Positions 1 to 6,678 of a DNA stretch of 19,194 bases are shown here, one piece after another; the stretch's first letter is position 1; each line of letters starts with the position of its first letter. The stretch lies in the NCBI GenBank assembly GCA_014730295.1, contig WJIN01000013.1, positions 1-19,194 of the forward strand, read 5' to 3'. The position numbers were made by a program, and so were the translations under genes. The notes under the pieces were generated by a model that saw nothing but the letters and a program-made list of their open reading frames with translations, was not told the DNA's origin and did not search any database. The stretch is from Promethearchaeota archaeon. Its GTDB lineage: Archaea; Asgardarchaeota; Lokiarchaeia; Sigynarchaeales; SOKP01.

Positions 1-590
1 TCCCATGCCTTCTGATTTTCCACCTCTTGCTGTTGTTGTTGCTCTTGTAATTGCAGTTTGGATTCGATCTCTTGGCGGATCTCGAGCGCGGCGTCCATAT
101 CTCCCGCACGTTTGGCTTTGTAATAGGAAACATACTGGCTATTGTCAATTTCCGTGTCGGTATCGGCATCACTCTTGCGTCCTGTGATAAGAGTTCCTAT
201 AGGCCCGTGAGCTTCTCTGAGTGAGGTCAGATAAGTGGACAACCAGAACGCCAACTCATCGTTTCCACCGAGTGTATCGACGATTCCCTCAGCTATTGCT
301 TCAAGGAACCCGTCTCTAATTATCTCCTCGAGTATCTCCTTCACAGGGGCGAGAATTACCCCGATAAGTGATTTTACTATTCCCGCTGCCAAGGTTTTCA
401 AGATCGCCTGTGCGGTAAACGTTGCAAATTGTTCTAAAATATCCGTTGCTAAACCGATTCCGAGTGAGACCAATGAGCCGACAAGCTGTACAAGCGCAGT
501 CTCTTGGGTGGATTGGAGAGTCACCACTTCTGTATAGGTAATCTCCCCTATCATGTTCGCCGTGACCTCGCCGTAGGTGTATTGATTCAA
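1..590 (-). CDS. Partial large protein, N-terminal part only, possible relative of giant surface protein
   Basis: An uninterrupted minus-strand frame of 196 codons runs off the left edge. I do not recognise the family. Counted from a TTG at 590, residues 32-82 form long hydrophobic or amphipathic helices rich in Ala, Leu, Ile and Gly. Residues 141-149 read DADTDTEID, an acidic D-x-D-x-D-x3-D loop of EF-hand/dockerin type. Residues 151-196 look like a charged helix with a run of five glutamines (184-188). The start is uncertain: the frame opens just after a TAG near 603, TTG 590 has no Shine-Dalgarno, and the first ATG is at 554. An ATG at 609 lies in a different frame whose product does not look protein-like. 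One counted line (61-120) has about 58% G+C, against about 33% in a line of the nearby operon. Codon choice (ACC, CTC, GAG, TAT) is like the giant gene at 13221. It may be a real gene beginning here or the remnant of a larger one. Confidence 0.6.
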   Translation of the reverse strand, partial: MNQYTYGEVTANMIGEITYTEVVTLQSTQETALVQLVGSLVSLGIGLATDILEQFATFTAQAILKTLAAGIVKSLIGVILAPVKEILEEIIRDGFLEAIAEGIVDTLGGNDELAFWLSTYLTSLREAHGPIGTLITGRKSDADTDTEIDNSQYVSYYKAKRAGDMDAALEIRQEIESKLQLQEQQQQQEVENQKAW

Positions 591-633
591 AATGATGATA
601 AGCTAACATGTCTTATGAAAATCATAAAATTAA

Positions 634-645
634 AATTTTATATAT
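634..645 (-). promoter_or_regulatory. TATA-box candidate for the left-edge gene
   Basis: Read on the minus strand this stretch is AT-only and contains TATATAAAA, close to the archaeal box A. It lies about 45-55 bases before TTG 590, so transcription would begin near 610-615 with a short leader. It was found by eye in AT-rich DNA, so it is only a candidate. It could also serve the divergent tRNA in the other direction. Confidence 0.35.
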
Positions 646-691
646 CGTTATATTATTCAAAGCTTTTTATTAGAAAGCGTTTATTAAAGTT

Positions 692-795
692 GCCAGAGTC
701 GCTTAGCGGCTGAGCGCCAGCCTGCAGAAATGTGGGACACCTCTTACGTTTGCAATAAGTTGGTTACGGGAGTTCAAATCTCCCCTCTGGCTCCA
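692..795 (+). tRNA. tRNA-Cys (GCA) with intron
   Basis: The acceptor stem GCCAGAG (692-698) pairs fully with CTCTGGC (785-791). The discriminator is T792 and CCA is encoded at 793-795. The D stem is GCTT/GAGC (701-704 with 712-715, one G-U pair) around a GG-containing loop. The anticodon stem is CCAGC (717-721) with GTTGG (759-763), again with a G-U pair. The T arm GGGAG-TTCAAAT-CTCCC (768-784) is canonical. The anticodon GCA is at 724-726, preceded by T723. The variable region is only four bases (TTAC) and the discriminator is U; both agree with archaeal tRNA-Cys as I remember it from Methanocaldococcus. Folding requires about 30 bases between positions 37 and 38 to be removed. Confidence 0.92.
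728..757 (+). other. tRNA-Cys intron at position 37/38
   Basis: These roughly 30 bases interrupt the anticodon loop after G37 (727) and before A38 (758), the commonest intron site in archaeal tRNAs. TGCA at 723-726 can pair with TGCA at 751-754 as the central helix. ATGT (730-733) can pair with ACGT (746-749) as the inner helix. The 5' bulge is then GAA (727-729) and the 3' bulge about ATA (755-757). One extra T at 750 breaks the strict 3-4-3 bulge-helix-bulge, so the fold is relaxed. The exact ends could shift by a base or two because both junctions are A-rich. Confidence 0.8.
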
Positions 796-796
796 T

Positions 797-805
797 CTTT
801 TTTCT
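797..805 (+). terminator. T-run terminator after tRNA-Cys
   Basis: A run of six T (798-803) flanked by C follows the encoded CCA. Oligo-T runs of this kind are the usual archaeal transcription end signal and fit a stand-alone tRNA transcript. Confidence 0.55.
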
Positions 806-911
806 AATATATTATAAATTGAAGGAAAAGCTTTAAACTACTCCAAATATCATATAAATAAAGATTTAAATTTTCACCTATTTAAAGATTGTTCAATCCA
901 CTTGAAATCCC

Positions 912-933
912 AGTTAAAAAAGATTTTTTAACT
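912..933. promoter_or_regulatory. Perfect 10-bp inverted repeat before the aminotransferase gene
   Basis: AGTTAAAAAA (912-921) and TTTTTTAACT (924-933) are perfect reverse complements separated by GA. The repeat lies 54-75 bases before the start at 987. A TATA-like CATATACTAT follows at about 940-949, which would place transcription start near 970 and this palindrome just upstream of the box. That spacing fits an operator for a dimeric regulator. AT-only palindromes arise easily in AT-rich DNA, so this is a candidate only. Confidence 0.4.
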
Positions 934-986
934 AAAGCATCATATACTATTTCTAACAGAAAACATAAACAGAGATATGATGAAAT

Positions 987-2012
987 ATGGATCCTGAAAA
1001 AATTGACTTTTACAATCTTGGATTTAATTTTATAGAGACTAAAGAGATGTACGTAGCAGATTATAAGAACGGTTCTTGGAGCAAAGGAAAGATGGAGCCT
1101 TTTGGTCCGTTTGAAATCTCTCCTGGTGCGGGCGTGTTAAATTACGGTCAGGGTATTTTTGAAGGGATGAAAGCGTTAGAAGCGAAAAATGGAGATATTG
1201 TACTATTTAGACCTGAAGAAAATGCGAAGAGATTTAATGAAAGTGCAAAGCGTATGTTAATGCCGACGTATAAGGAAGACGAGTTCCTAAAAGCAGTTAA
1301 AAACGTGGTAAAAGCAAATAGAGAGTATATCCCTCCTTATGATAGCGGTGGTGCGTTATATATTCGCCCCATCATGGTAGCTAATGGACCAGTGTTAGGA
1401 GTTGCGCCTGCTGAAGAATATAAGTTAATAATTTTCACTGTTCCCGTAGGACCTTATTTTCCCGAGGGATTCAACGCGATTGACTTAGAGATCTCAAGAA
1501 AGTATACAAGAGCAGCTCCAGGTGGCTCGGGATTTGCAAAAACATGCTGTAATTACGCCCCAACTATGAAACCCGCGAAGGAAACAAAATCAAAAGGATA
1601 TGCGCAGATAATTTATTTGGACGCATCAGAGATGGAATATATTGACGAAGTAGGGACGGCAAACTTTTTTGCGGTAATTGACGGTAAATTAGCCACACCT
1701 CAATTAAAGGGAACAATTTTGCCGGGAATCACCAGAAAATCTGTATTAAAGATAGCAGAAGAGAAGCTTGGGATGAATACCGAAGAGCGAGACATTTCCT
1801 ACCAAGAATTATTTAACGAGAATTGTTCCGAAGCGTTTTGCACCGGTACTGCCGCAGTAATTACTCCCATTGGGTCTGTCTCGCTTGATGAAGAGAAACG
1901 AGTTTTTAATGACGGGGAGCCCGGAGAGATAACTGTAAAACTCTATGATTTATTAACTGGCATCCAAAGAAAAGAAATTGAAGACGAGTTTGGATGGGTT
2001 GTTGATGTTTAA
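987..2012 (+). CDS. ilvE: Branched-chain amino acid aminotransferase (PLP fold type IV)
   Basis: This enzyme transfers the amino group between leucine, isoleucine or valine and 2-oxoglutarate, the last step of branched-chain amino acid synthesis and the first of breakdown. The 341 residues match the longer BCAT subclass shared with eukaryotes. Visible landmarks are FEGMKA (about 58-63) and YIRPI; the SGFAK segment carries the PLP lysine K185, followed by NYAPTM. EVGTANFFAV and the phosphate-cup segment GTILPGITR come later. The residues after the catalytic lysine are TCC where relatives usually have a small/Gly-Gly pair. ATG 987 gives a natural N-terminus; no strong Shine-Dalgarno is seen. 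It is probably monocistronic, with a T-run after the stop and a divergent small gene beyond. Confidence 0.93.
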   Translation: MDPEKIDFYNLGFNFIETKEMYVADYKNGSWSKGKMEPFGPFEISPGAGVLNYGQGIFEGMKALEAKNGDIVLFRPEENAKRFNESAKRMLMPTYKEDEFLKAVKNVVKANREYIPPYDSGGALYIRPIMVANGPVLGVAPAEEYKLIIFTVPVGPYFPEGFNAIDLEISRKYTRAAPGGSGFAKTCCNYAPTMKPAKETKSKGYAQIIYLDASEMEYIDEVGTANFFAVIDGKLATPQLKGTILPGITRKSVLKIAEEKLGMNTEERDISYQELFNENCSEAFCTGTAAVITPIGSVSLDEEKRVFNDGEPGEITVKLYDLLTGIQRKEIEDEFGWVVDV

Positions 2013-2015
2013 CTA

Positions 2016-2027
2016 ATTTATTTTTTT
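2016..2027 (+). terminator. T-run terminator after aminotransferase
   Basis: Beginning four bases after the stop codon is ATTTA followed by seven T (2021-2027). There is no hairpin. This is typical of archaeal intrinsic termination. Confidence 0.5.
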
Positions 2028-2100
2028 ATGTTTTATTCGGTTTATTACCTTAAGGAGATGTGAGAAATTTTTTCTTCAATTTAGAGTATTCTCTGTTCAA

Positions 2101-2259
2101 TTAAGGTGATTTAGAGTCAAGTTCATCCAGCTTGTCTTGTAACTTCCTTCCCATCAGTTTAAACAGTTGTAAGAACTGAATCACATCAGATATGGATGTA
2201 TCTGGATCTTTAGTTTCTTCTTGATCTTGAATCCGCACAAATTTTTTATTTTTATCCAT
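2101..2259 (-). CDS. Small protein, 52 aa, acidic/amphipathic, unknown function
   Basis: An ATG at 2259 opens a 52-residue frame ending in TAA at 2101-2103. The product begins MDKNKKFVRIQDQEETKDPD, continues into a predicted amphipathic helix (about 23-48, with I/V/L/F in heptad-like positions) and ends KSP. The amino-acid mix (K, E, D, Q, L, I) and lack of odd residues look like a real protein, and the frame fills an otherwise empty gap. It is divergent from the phosphodiesterase gene at 2313, leaving 53 bases for both promoters; minus-strand TTTATATT lies close before its ATG. I do not recognise the family. The short helix suggests a small dimerising or adaptor protein, but this is inference. 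Confidence 0.55.
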   Translation of the reverse strand: MDKNKKFVRIQDQEETKDPDTSISDVIQFLQLFKLMGRKLQDKLDELDSKSP

Positions 2260-2312
2260 TATACTAATATAAATATGAATTCTCCAAAATAAGTTGGATT
2301 TGTATTTAATAA

Positions 2313-2831
2313 ATGCCTGATTTAAAAATAGTTATTATCGGTGATACGCATCTCCATTCGATGGATAATTTTCCCGAAAAGATGATGAAAGAGATCATAA
2401 ATTCCGATTGGTTGATTCATACTGGAGATTTTATTTCGGAAAGTGTCCTTGAAACGTTTATAGGCATAAAACAGGATAAATTTATCGGGGTATATGGAAA
2501 CGCGGACCCATTAAGCATAAGAAAGAAATTAACTCAAAAGAAAAAGTTTTCGATTTACGAAATCAGGTTTGGTTTAGTACATCCAGCTGAGGGTGGACCT
2601 GATCAGAAAGCAGAAAAGCGCGCACGTAGGAGTTTTGATAAGAGCGAGATAGATATTCTAATTTTCGGTCACACTCATTCAGCTAAGATAGAAAGGAGAG
2701 GAAGGCTCTTGATATTGAATCCTGGAAAAGGATACCTCGAAAAATCATATTATGGCCCCTCCACATCATATATTTTGTTGTTTATATCTAAAGAGAGGGA
2801 GATAAATCCTAAAATAAATTATATCGAATAA
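2313..2831 (+). CDS. YfcE/MJ0936-family metallophosphoesterase
   Basis: A 172-residue single-domain calcineurin-like phosphodiesterase, a dinuclear-metal enzyme acting on small phosphodiesters in vitro; the natural substrate of this family is not settled. The metal-binding motifs are all present: D11-T-H13, HTGD (D39), YGNAD (N63), H90 and GHTH (H120, H122), then LNPGKG (135-140). Length is normal for the family. Two spots differ from the usual pattern: GNAD in place of GNCD, and LVHPAEGG where most relatives have a His-Gly-His type motif. The histidine H90 itself is kept, so activity is likely retained. It is convergent with the zinc-ribbon gene ending at 2881. Confidence 0.88.
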   Translation: MPDLKIVIIGDTHLHSMDNFPEKMMKEIINSDWLIHTGDFISESVLETFIGIKQDKFIGVYGNADPLSIRKKLTQKKKFSIYEIRFGLVHPAEGGPDQKAEKRARRSFDKSEIDILIFGHTHSAKIERRGRLLILNPGKGYLEKSYYGPSTSYILLFISKEREINPKINYIE

Positions 2832-2880
2832 GTATAGAGAAAAGAAAGAGGTAACACCACCCATAGCATAGGCCCGCGTC

Positions 2881-3198
2881 TCATACTTCTTCAATCTTGA
2901 TTGAGGGCCATTTAATTCTTTCCTCCTTACATTCAGGACATTTAGAGGGAATTTTTAAAGTTAATCCTTTTTGATTAAATTGATAGCCGCATGCCTTACA
3001 TGAAGCGGGACGGACTAAGATTTGGAGTCCTTCATGTTTGAAAGTTTTAGCAATATGTTTAATATCATTGATCAAGCGTTTTTTCCCCGGATATTCCAGT
3101 TCCCTCAAGATTGCTTTCAGATCATTAATTTCTCTCATATTTTCCAAAATTTCCATAAGTTTCTCCCGCCGTGTCTTCCATTTTTTATCTCGACCCAA
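2881..3198 (-). CDS. HTH/zinc-ribbon predicted transcriptional regulator (COG3357-like)
   Basis: A 105-residue protein. Residues 1-62 are helical and basic (RREKLMEILENMREINDLKA), as in a winged-helix-like DNA-binding region. Residues 67-90 hold two CxxC pairs (C67/C70 and C87/C90) that make a zinc ribbon. This order matches small archaeal proteins annotated as HTH fused to a zinc ribbon; their targets are unknown. Translation starts at TTG 3198, only 2 bases past the thioesterase stop (3201-3203), so the two genes are translationally close and surely share a transcript. A nearby ATG is out of frame. A role in controlling the thioesterase or lipid/acyl metabolism is possible but unproven. Confidence 0.75.
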   Translation of the reverse strand: MGRDKKWKTRREKLMEILENMREINDLKAILRELEYPGKKRLINDIKHIAKTFKHEGLQILVRPASCKACGYQFNQKGLTLKIPSKCPECKEERIKWPSIKIEEV

Positions 3199-3200
3199 AC

Positions 3201-3635
3201 CTAATCCAAATCTCCTTCTAAATCTATAATACTTTGTTTAATCTTTTTGGGCAATTCTGATGTACTATTCAATTTATAATTATAACACACTACGTTAGCT
3301 TCTCCTATTGCCGCGAGATCGCCCAACTGCTCGCTTTTTAGCGCATATTTCATCAAAAATCGATCATTTTTCATTTCGGTTACCTTGGCCCCAACGAAAA
3401 TAGTATCGGGAAATGTTATAGGTTTTAGATATTTACAGTTTGTGGATGCCAGAATCGGTCCAACGCCCGTTTTGTCCATATAATCTAAAAAGCCAATTTT
3501 TTGAAAATATGCTATTCTCGCACTCTCAAAGAACCGAAAGTACATTACATTATTTAGATGTTGAAATGCATCCATTTGTCCCCAGAGTATAGGGATTTCA
3601 ATGATAACTGGGAATTCTTTATCCAAAGCATCCAT
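3201..3635 (-). CDS. Hot-dog fold acyl-CoA thioesterase (4HBT/YbgC/FadM-like)
   Basis: A 144-residue single hot-dog domain. The signature is WGQMDAFQHLNNVMYFRFFE (18-37), where D22 corresponds to the catalytic aspartate of 4-hydroxybenzoyl-CoA thioesterase-type enzymes and H-x-N-N follows. ILASTNCKYLKPI (61-73) is the conserved second strand. The expected reaction is hydrolysis of an acyl-CoA; the acyl group cannot be read from sequence. The start ATG 3635 has AAAGGA about 6-11 bases upstream, a fair Shine-Dalgarno, and a TATA candidate further up. It is the first gene of a two-gene operon with the zinc-ribbon regulator. Confidence 0.87.
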   Translation of the reverse strand: MDALDKEFPVIIEIPILWGQMDAFQHLNNVMYFRFFESARIAYFQKIGFLDYMDKTGVGPILASTNCKYLKPITFPDTIFVGAKVTEMKNDRFLMKYALKSEQLGDLAAIGEANVVCYNYKLNSTSELPKKIKQSIIDLEGDLD

Positions 3636-3679
3636 GATATATCCTTTGTAGAATTATGTTAGAAGAAAATTCGTTGTGT

Positions 3680-3690
3680 AATTTATAATC
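3680..3690 (-). promoter_or_regulatory. TATA-box candidate for the thioesterase operon
   Basis: On the minus strand this reads ATTATAAAT, 45-55 bases before the ATG at 3635. Initiation about 25 bases downstream of the box would leave a leader of about 20 bases, which fits the Shine-Dalgarno seen there. Confidence 0.45.
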
Positions 3691-3795
3691 ATCGTTTATA
3701 GAATTTTGCTTTTATTATTCAGTTCTGATGATTTATTTTTTCAGCGAGATTATTAATATTTTGATATTAAATTAAAAAACGATGAGCGCCTAGTA

Positions 3796-3804
3796 TTATA
3801 AATA
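3796..3804 (+). promoter_or_regulatory. TATA-box candidate for the YwgA/HD/EFR1 operon
   Basis: TTATAAATA lies about 50-60 bases before the TTG start at 3855, so transcription would begin near 3828 with a leader of about 25 bases. It is the best TATA match in the divergent gap 3636-3854 for the plus strand. Confidence 0.45.
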
Positions 3805-3854
3805 AGGAATAAACTTCTATAGAGCAAAAAAACCAAATAAAGTTAGTATTACCA

Positions 3855-4349
3855 TTGAGTATACAAAAAATTGTCAAATTTAAGAAAATCTGCGATATTT
3901 TAGAGATAGAAACGAAGGGTTCAGATGATTTTGAGAGAAGATTGATAATTCAGAAAATGTTTTATTTCCTTCAAAAACTTGGTCTTGATTTGGATATCAA
4001 ATATAACTTCTATAAATATGGTCCCTATTCTCCAGATTTAACGGATATGTATTATTCAGTTTTAAATTTAAATCGGCAAAAATTAGAATATTTTCCCAAT
4101 ATTGATTTTTCCCAGAAGGAAAACGAAATTCTCATTAAGTTAAAGAAAATCTTTCAACTATGGGGAGGGAATATTAAGGAATTAGAATTTTACGCCAGTG
4201 TATTGTATATCTATGAAGATATGTATATAAAAGACCAAAATAAGCAAAAATTAATTCAAGTTGTGAGAAAGTTTAAACCGGATCTTTTTAGAGCTTTTGA
4301 TATCGAGAAAGCGCTAAAAGATTTAAAAACGCAAGGGCTATTAGAATAG
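3855..4349 (+). CDS. YwgA-like protein (Panacea/SocA-related fold)
   Basis: A 164-residue protein. The segment RLIIQKMFYFLQKLG (29-43) followed by FYKYGPYSPDLTDMYY (52-67) is the hallmark of YwgA-type proteins: a (K/R)LxxQKMxYxxxK helix, then a YGPYSxxL turn. The fold is related to SocA/Panacea domains, which include antitoxins and proteolysis adaptors. In Bacillus, ywgA is adjacent to ywfO, an HD phosphohydrolase gene, and the same pairing occurs here. The start is TTG 3855 with no clear Shine-Dalgarno. The next gene begins 21 bases after its stop, so they are co-transcribed. It may be a regulator or antitoxin-like partner of the HD enzyme; the direct function is unknown. Confidence 0.75.
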   Translation: MSIQKIVKFKKICDILEIETKGSDDFERRLIIQKMFYFLQKLGLDLDIKYNFYKYGPYSPDLTDMYYSVLNLNRQKLEYFPNIDFSQKENEILIKLKKIFQLWGGNIKELEFYASVLYIYEDMYIKDQNKQKLIQVVRKFKPDLFRAFDIEKALKDLKTQGLLE

Positions 4350-4370
4350 ATTTACTTTTTTTAAAAGAAG

Positions 4371-5771
4371 ATGGTACGTAAAATAAATGATCCATTATTT
4401 GGATTGATAGAATTAAACAATGTAGAGTCTTACATCTTAGACACCCCAATATTTCAGAGACTACGCAGAATAAAGCAATTGGCATTAGCTAATTATGTAT
4501 ATCCGACAGCTACGCACGATAGATTCACGCATTCATTAGGTGTGTTTCACTTAACAAAAGAGATTGCATTCGAATTAAATAAAAAGAGTGGGGGGCTTCT
4601 TGACGAATTTAGCGTGGAGAATTTGAAAATGGCCGCCCTATTACATGATATAGGACATTTTCCATTTTCACATGCTCTTGAATTCCATAGTAAACAAGAT
4701 GATTTCCCTTTAGACAGTTTTCCTTCATTTTTAACCTTTCCGCATGAAGAATTTGGAAAGTATTTAATACAGAATTCCTATATTAAAGATATTCTCATAG
4801 ATCATAGCTATGATCTTAATTTGATTTGTAATCTAATCGAAGGAAAAGATATTGAAAATTTGATTCTCAACAGAATTATAAATTGGGAATTAGATTCAGA
4901 TAGATTGGATTACATATTACGAGATTCATTTTTCACGGGAGTAGGATTTGGAAACATAAATTATCACTACCTCCTCAGTAGTTTTAAGCCTTATCAAAAT
5001 AAAAGAATTGTTTTAGATAGCAAAGCCATAAGAGATATTGAACAATTTATAATTTCTCGTTTTTCCTTGCACGATAGAGTATATACTCATAAGACCAGTT
5101 CATACTTTACGTATATGTTAATGGTTGCTGGGCATAATTTAATAAGTAAATCAGAATTTCCTTCATTCCAAAACCAAAAAGAATTAGATGAGATAATTTC
5201 TACGGAACAAGATTCTATGAAGTTTGTGGAATTTTCAGATTTTTATATACTTAGCAAATTCTTTCAGGAATATATCGGGCTCAGAAATTCAATGCTAGAT
5301 GGAGAAGCAAAATATCTAAAGAAAATACTGGAAGCGGTGCTATTTCGAAAGAAGTTTTTCAAAATCAAAAAATATTCCATTTTTACCTCAAAATCAGAAT
5401 CAGAAACGGATATTTTAAAATTTCGAATAAACTCGCGCCTAGAAAAACTAAAAAAAACCTTTCCTAATGAGCTTTTCATTCATACTCCAAAGAATGCTTT
5501 TACAAAATATATGGCAACCAAAATCCCTCCATCTGGTCTGTCTAAAGATGTTGAGATGAAATTTAAGGAAGAGGAAGAACAGACTATTTGGATACAAGAA
5601 AAAAATAATCCCCCTGAAATTTTTTACAGAAGTAATGAGACCTTTTTACAAAAAATTCATGGGTTCGGGATTACAAAAGTTATGATCTATCTTAATAAAC
5701 AAAATTCTTTACTTATTGATGAATATGAATCAATTGAACCAGAAATAAAGAATATTATATATTCAGAATAG
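4371..5771 (+). CDS. SAMHD1-like HD-domain dNTP triphosphohydrolase (YwfO/COG1078-like)
   Basis: A 466-residue HD-superfamily enzyme expected to cleave dNTPs to deoxynucleoside plus triphosphate. The active-site set can be read and aligned to human SAMHD1. H54 in DRFTHSLG, H92-D93 in LLHDIGHFPFSH and D177 in DSDRLDYILRD give the four metal ligands; H96 and H101 correspond to the substrate-contacting histidines, and R178, Y181 and D185 to K312, Y315 and D319. The N-terminal DPLFGLIEL and FQRLRRIKQL are also family hallmarks. Residues about 190-466 are helical and charged, with no second domain I recognise. ATG 4371 lies 21 bases after the YwgA-like gene; the next gene follows by 22 bases. Many relatives are controlled by nucleotides at an allosteric site; that cannot be judged here. 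Confidence 0.88.
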   Translation: MVRKINDPLFGLIELNNVESYILDTPIFQRLRRIKQLALANYVYPTATHDRFTHSLGVFHLTKEIAFELNKKSGGLLDEFSVENLKMAALLHDIGHFPFSHALEFHSKQDDFPLDSFPSFLTFPHEEFGKYLIQNSYIKDILIDHSYDLNLICNLIEGKDIENLILNRIINWELDSDRLDYILRDSFFTGVGFGNINYHYLLSSFKPYQNKRIVLDSKAIRDIEQFIISRFSLHDRVYTHKTSSYFTYMLMVAGHNLISKSEFPSFQNQKELDEIISTEQDSMKFVEFSDFYILSKFFQEYIGLRNSMLDGEAKYLKKILEAVLFRKKFFKIKKYSIFTSKSESETDILKFRINSRLEKLKKTFPNELFIHTPKNAFTKYMATKIPPSGLSKDVEMKFKEEEEQTIWIQEKNNPPEIFYRSNETFLQKIHGFGITKVMIYLNKQNSLLIDEYESIEPEIKNIIYSE

Positions 5772-5793
5772 CTTACAAAAAACCTTATATTTT

Positions 5794-6624
5794 ATGATAA
5801 GAAGTGTGATTTTTTATTTTTCTCAAGTTGTAACGGGAAATACTAAATTAATTGCGGAAAAAGTAGCAGAAGGCTTAAGTAAGGGAAATAATAGGTGTGA
5901 TTTGATTAGATTAAGGAAGTATTCAAAAGATATCGATTTGATAGAAAAGGTTAATTTTGATAAATATGAGTTAATAGGAATTGGTGTACCAGTATATTAT
6001 TTTCATCCTCCTTATCATATTTTGTTTGAACTTCAGCATTTTCCGAGATTAAAAAATAAACCAGGATTTTTATTTTGTACAAGTGGAGGAAATCCGGGGA
6101 GTACCCTCTATCAAATGAAAGAGGTTTTAAATAAAAAGGGAATGAAAATTATAGATGGAAACGACAAGTGGATTGGATGGGATATGCATCAAATGTATGC
6201 AAATCAATCAAATTCAAATGGCCATTACGGATGGTTAAAATCCTCTTTTGGACATCCCAATGAGAATGAAATGAAGGTAGCGGTAATATTTGGGCAATCG
6301 CTATTAAAAAGAGTTTTAGCTCGAAATTTTGAAGAGAAGACAGATTTCTGGAAGAAAGATAATGAAACCGCGAAGATGTGGTCATGGAAAGGTATTCAAG
6401 AATGGTTTCCCGAGTTTACACTAAACGAGGAAAAGTGTGACAAGTGCGGTCTATGCGCCCAGATTTGCCCTTGGGAAGCTATTATCTTAGATCCTTACCC
6501 TAAATGGATAAGAGATTGCGATAGATGTTATATTTGCGATTTGAAATGCCCAAGAAACGCAATTGAATGCGATTTCACTTCACAGATCGAATATCTTGAA
6601 AATCTTATGGAAAAATCAAAATGA
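5794..6624 (+). CDS. EFR1-family flavodoxin/ferredoxin fusion protein
   Basis: A 276-residue redox protein. The N-terminal flavodoxin-like domain (about 1-190) opens with FYFSQVVTGNTKLIAEKV, whose S/T-x-x-T-G-N-T loop binds FMN phosphate; GIGVPVYYF and CTSGGNPG are further FMN loops. The C-terminal bacterial-type ferredoxin has C215-x2-C218-x2-C221-x3-C225 and C242-x2-C245-x2-C248-x3-C252, enough for two [4Fe-4S] clusters. Such EFR1 proteins presumably shuttle low-potential electrons in anaerobes; partners are unknown. It is the third gene of the operon that starts at 3855. A link between a dNTPase and a redox protein is unusual and may reflect convenience rather than shared work. Confidence 0.88.
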   Translation: MIRSVIFYFSQVVTGNTKLIAEKVAEGLSKGNNRCDLIRLRKYSKDIDLIEKVNFDKYELIGIGVPVYYFHPPYHILFELQHFPRLKNKPGFLFCTSGGNPGSTLYQMKEVLNKKGMKIIDGNDKWIGWDMHQMYANQSNSNGHYGWLKSSFGHPNENEMKVAVIFGQSLLKRVLARNFEEKTDFWKKDNETAKMWSWKGIQEWFPEFTLNEEKCDKCGLCAQICPWEAIILDPYPKWIRDCDRCYICDLKCPRNAIECDFTSQIEYLENLMEKSK

Positions 6625-6651
6625 ATAGCTGAAATCAGACAAAGATTTAAT

Positions 6652-6678
6652 TTAAAAAAATGAAAAAAATTTATTTTT
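6652..6678. terminator. Bidirectional T-rich end between convergent genes
   Basis: An A7 run at 6654-6660 and an A7 run at 6663-6669 give T-runs on the minus strand, and TTTATTTTT at 6669-6677 is a T-rich end for the plus strand. They lie between the EFR1 gene and the convergent 7-TM gene ending at 6671, so both transcripts can stop here. The plus-strand T-run overlaps the last codons of the 7-TM gene. Confidence 0.4.

Noticed and set aside
316..609. Minus-strand 97-aa frame beginning with ATG at 609
   Set aside because: Its product is rich in R, H, C and G and has no helix or strand pattern, while another minus-strand frame over the same bases is open to the edge and protein-like. It is a shadow.
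692..795. tRNA-Cys as an attachment site for an integrated element
   Set aside because: No second copy of the tRNA 3' end and no integrase is present in the window. The G+C-rich frame lies on the 5' side of the tRNA, the wrong side for usual integration.
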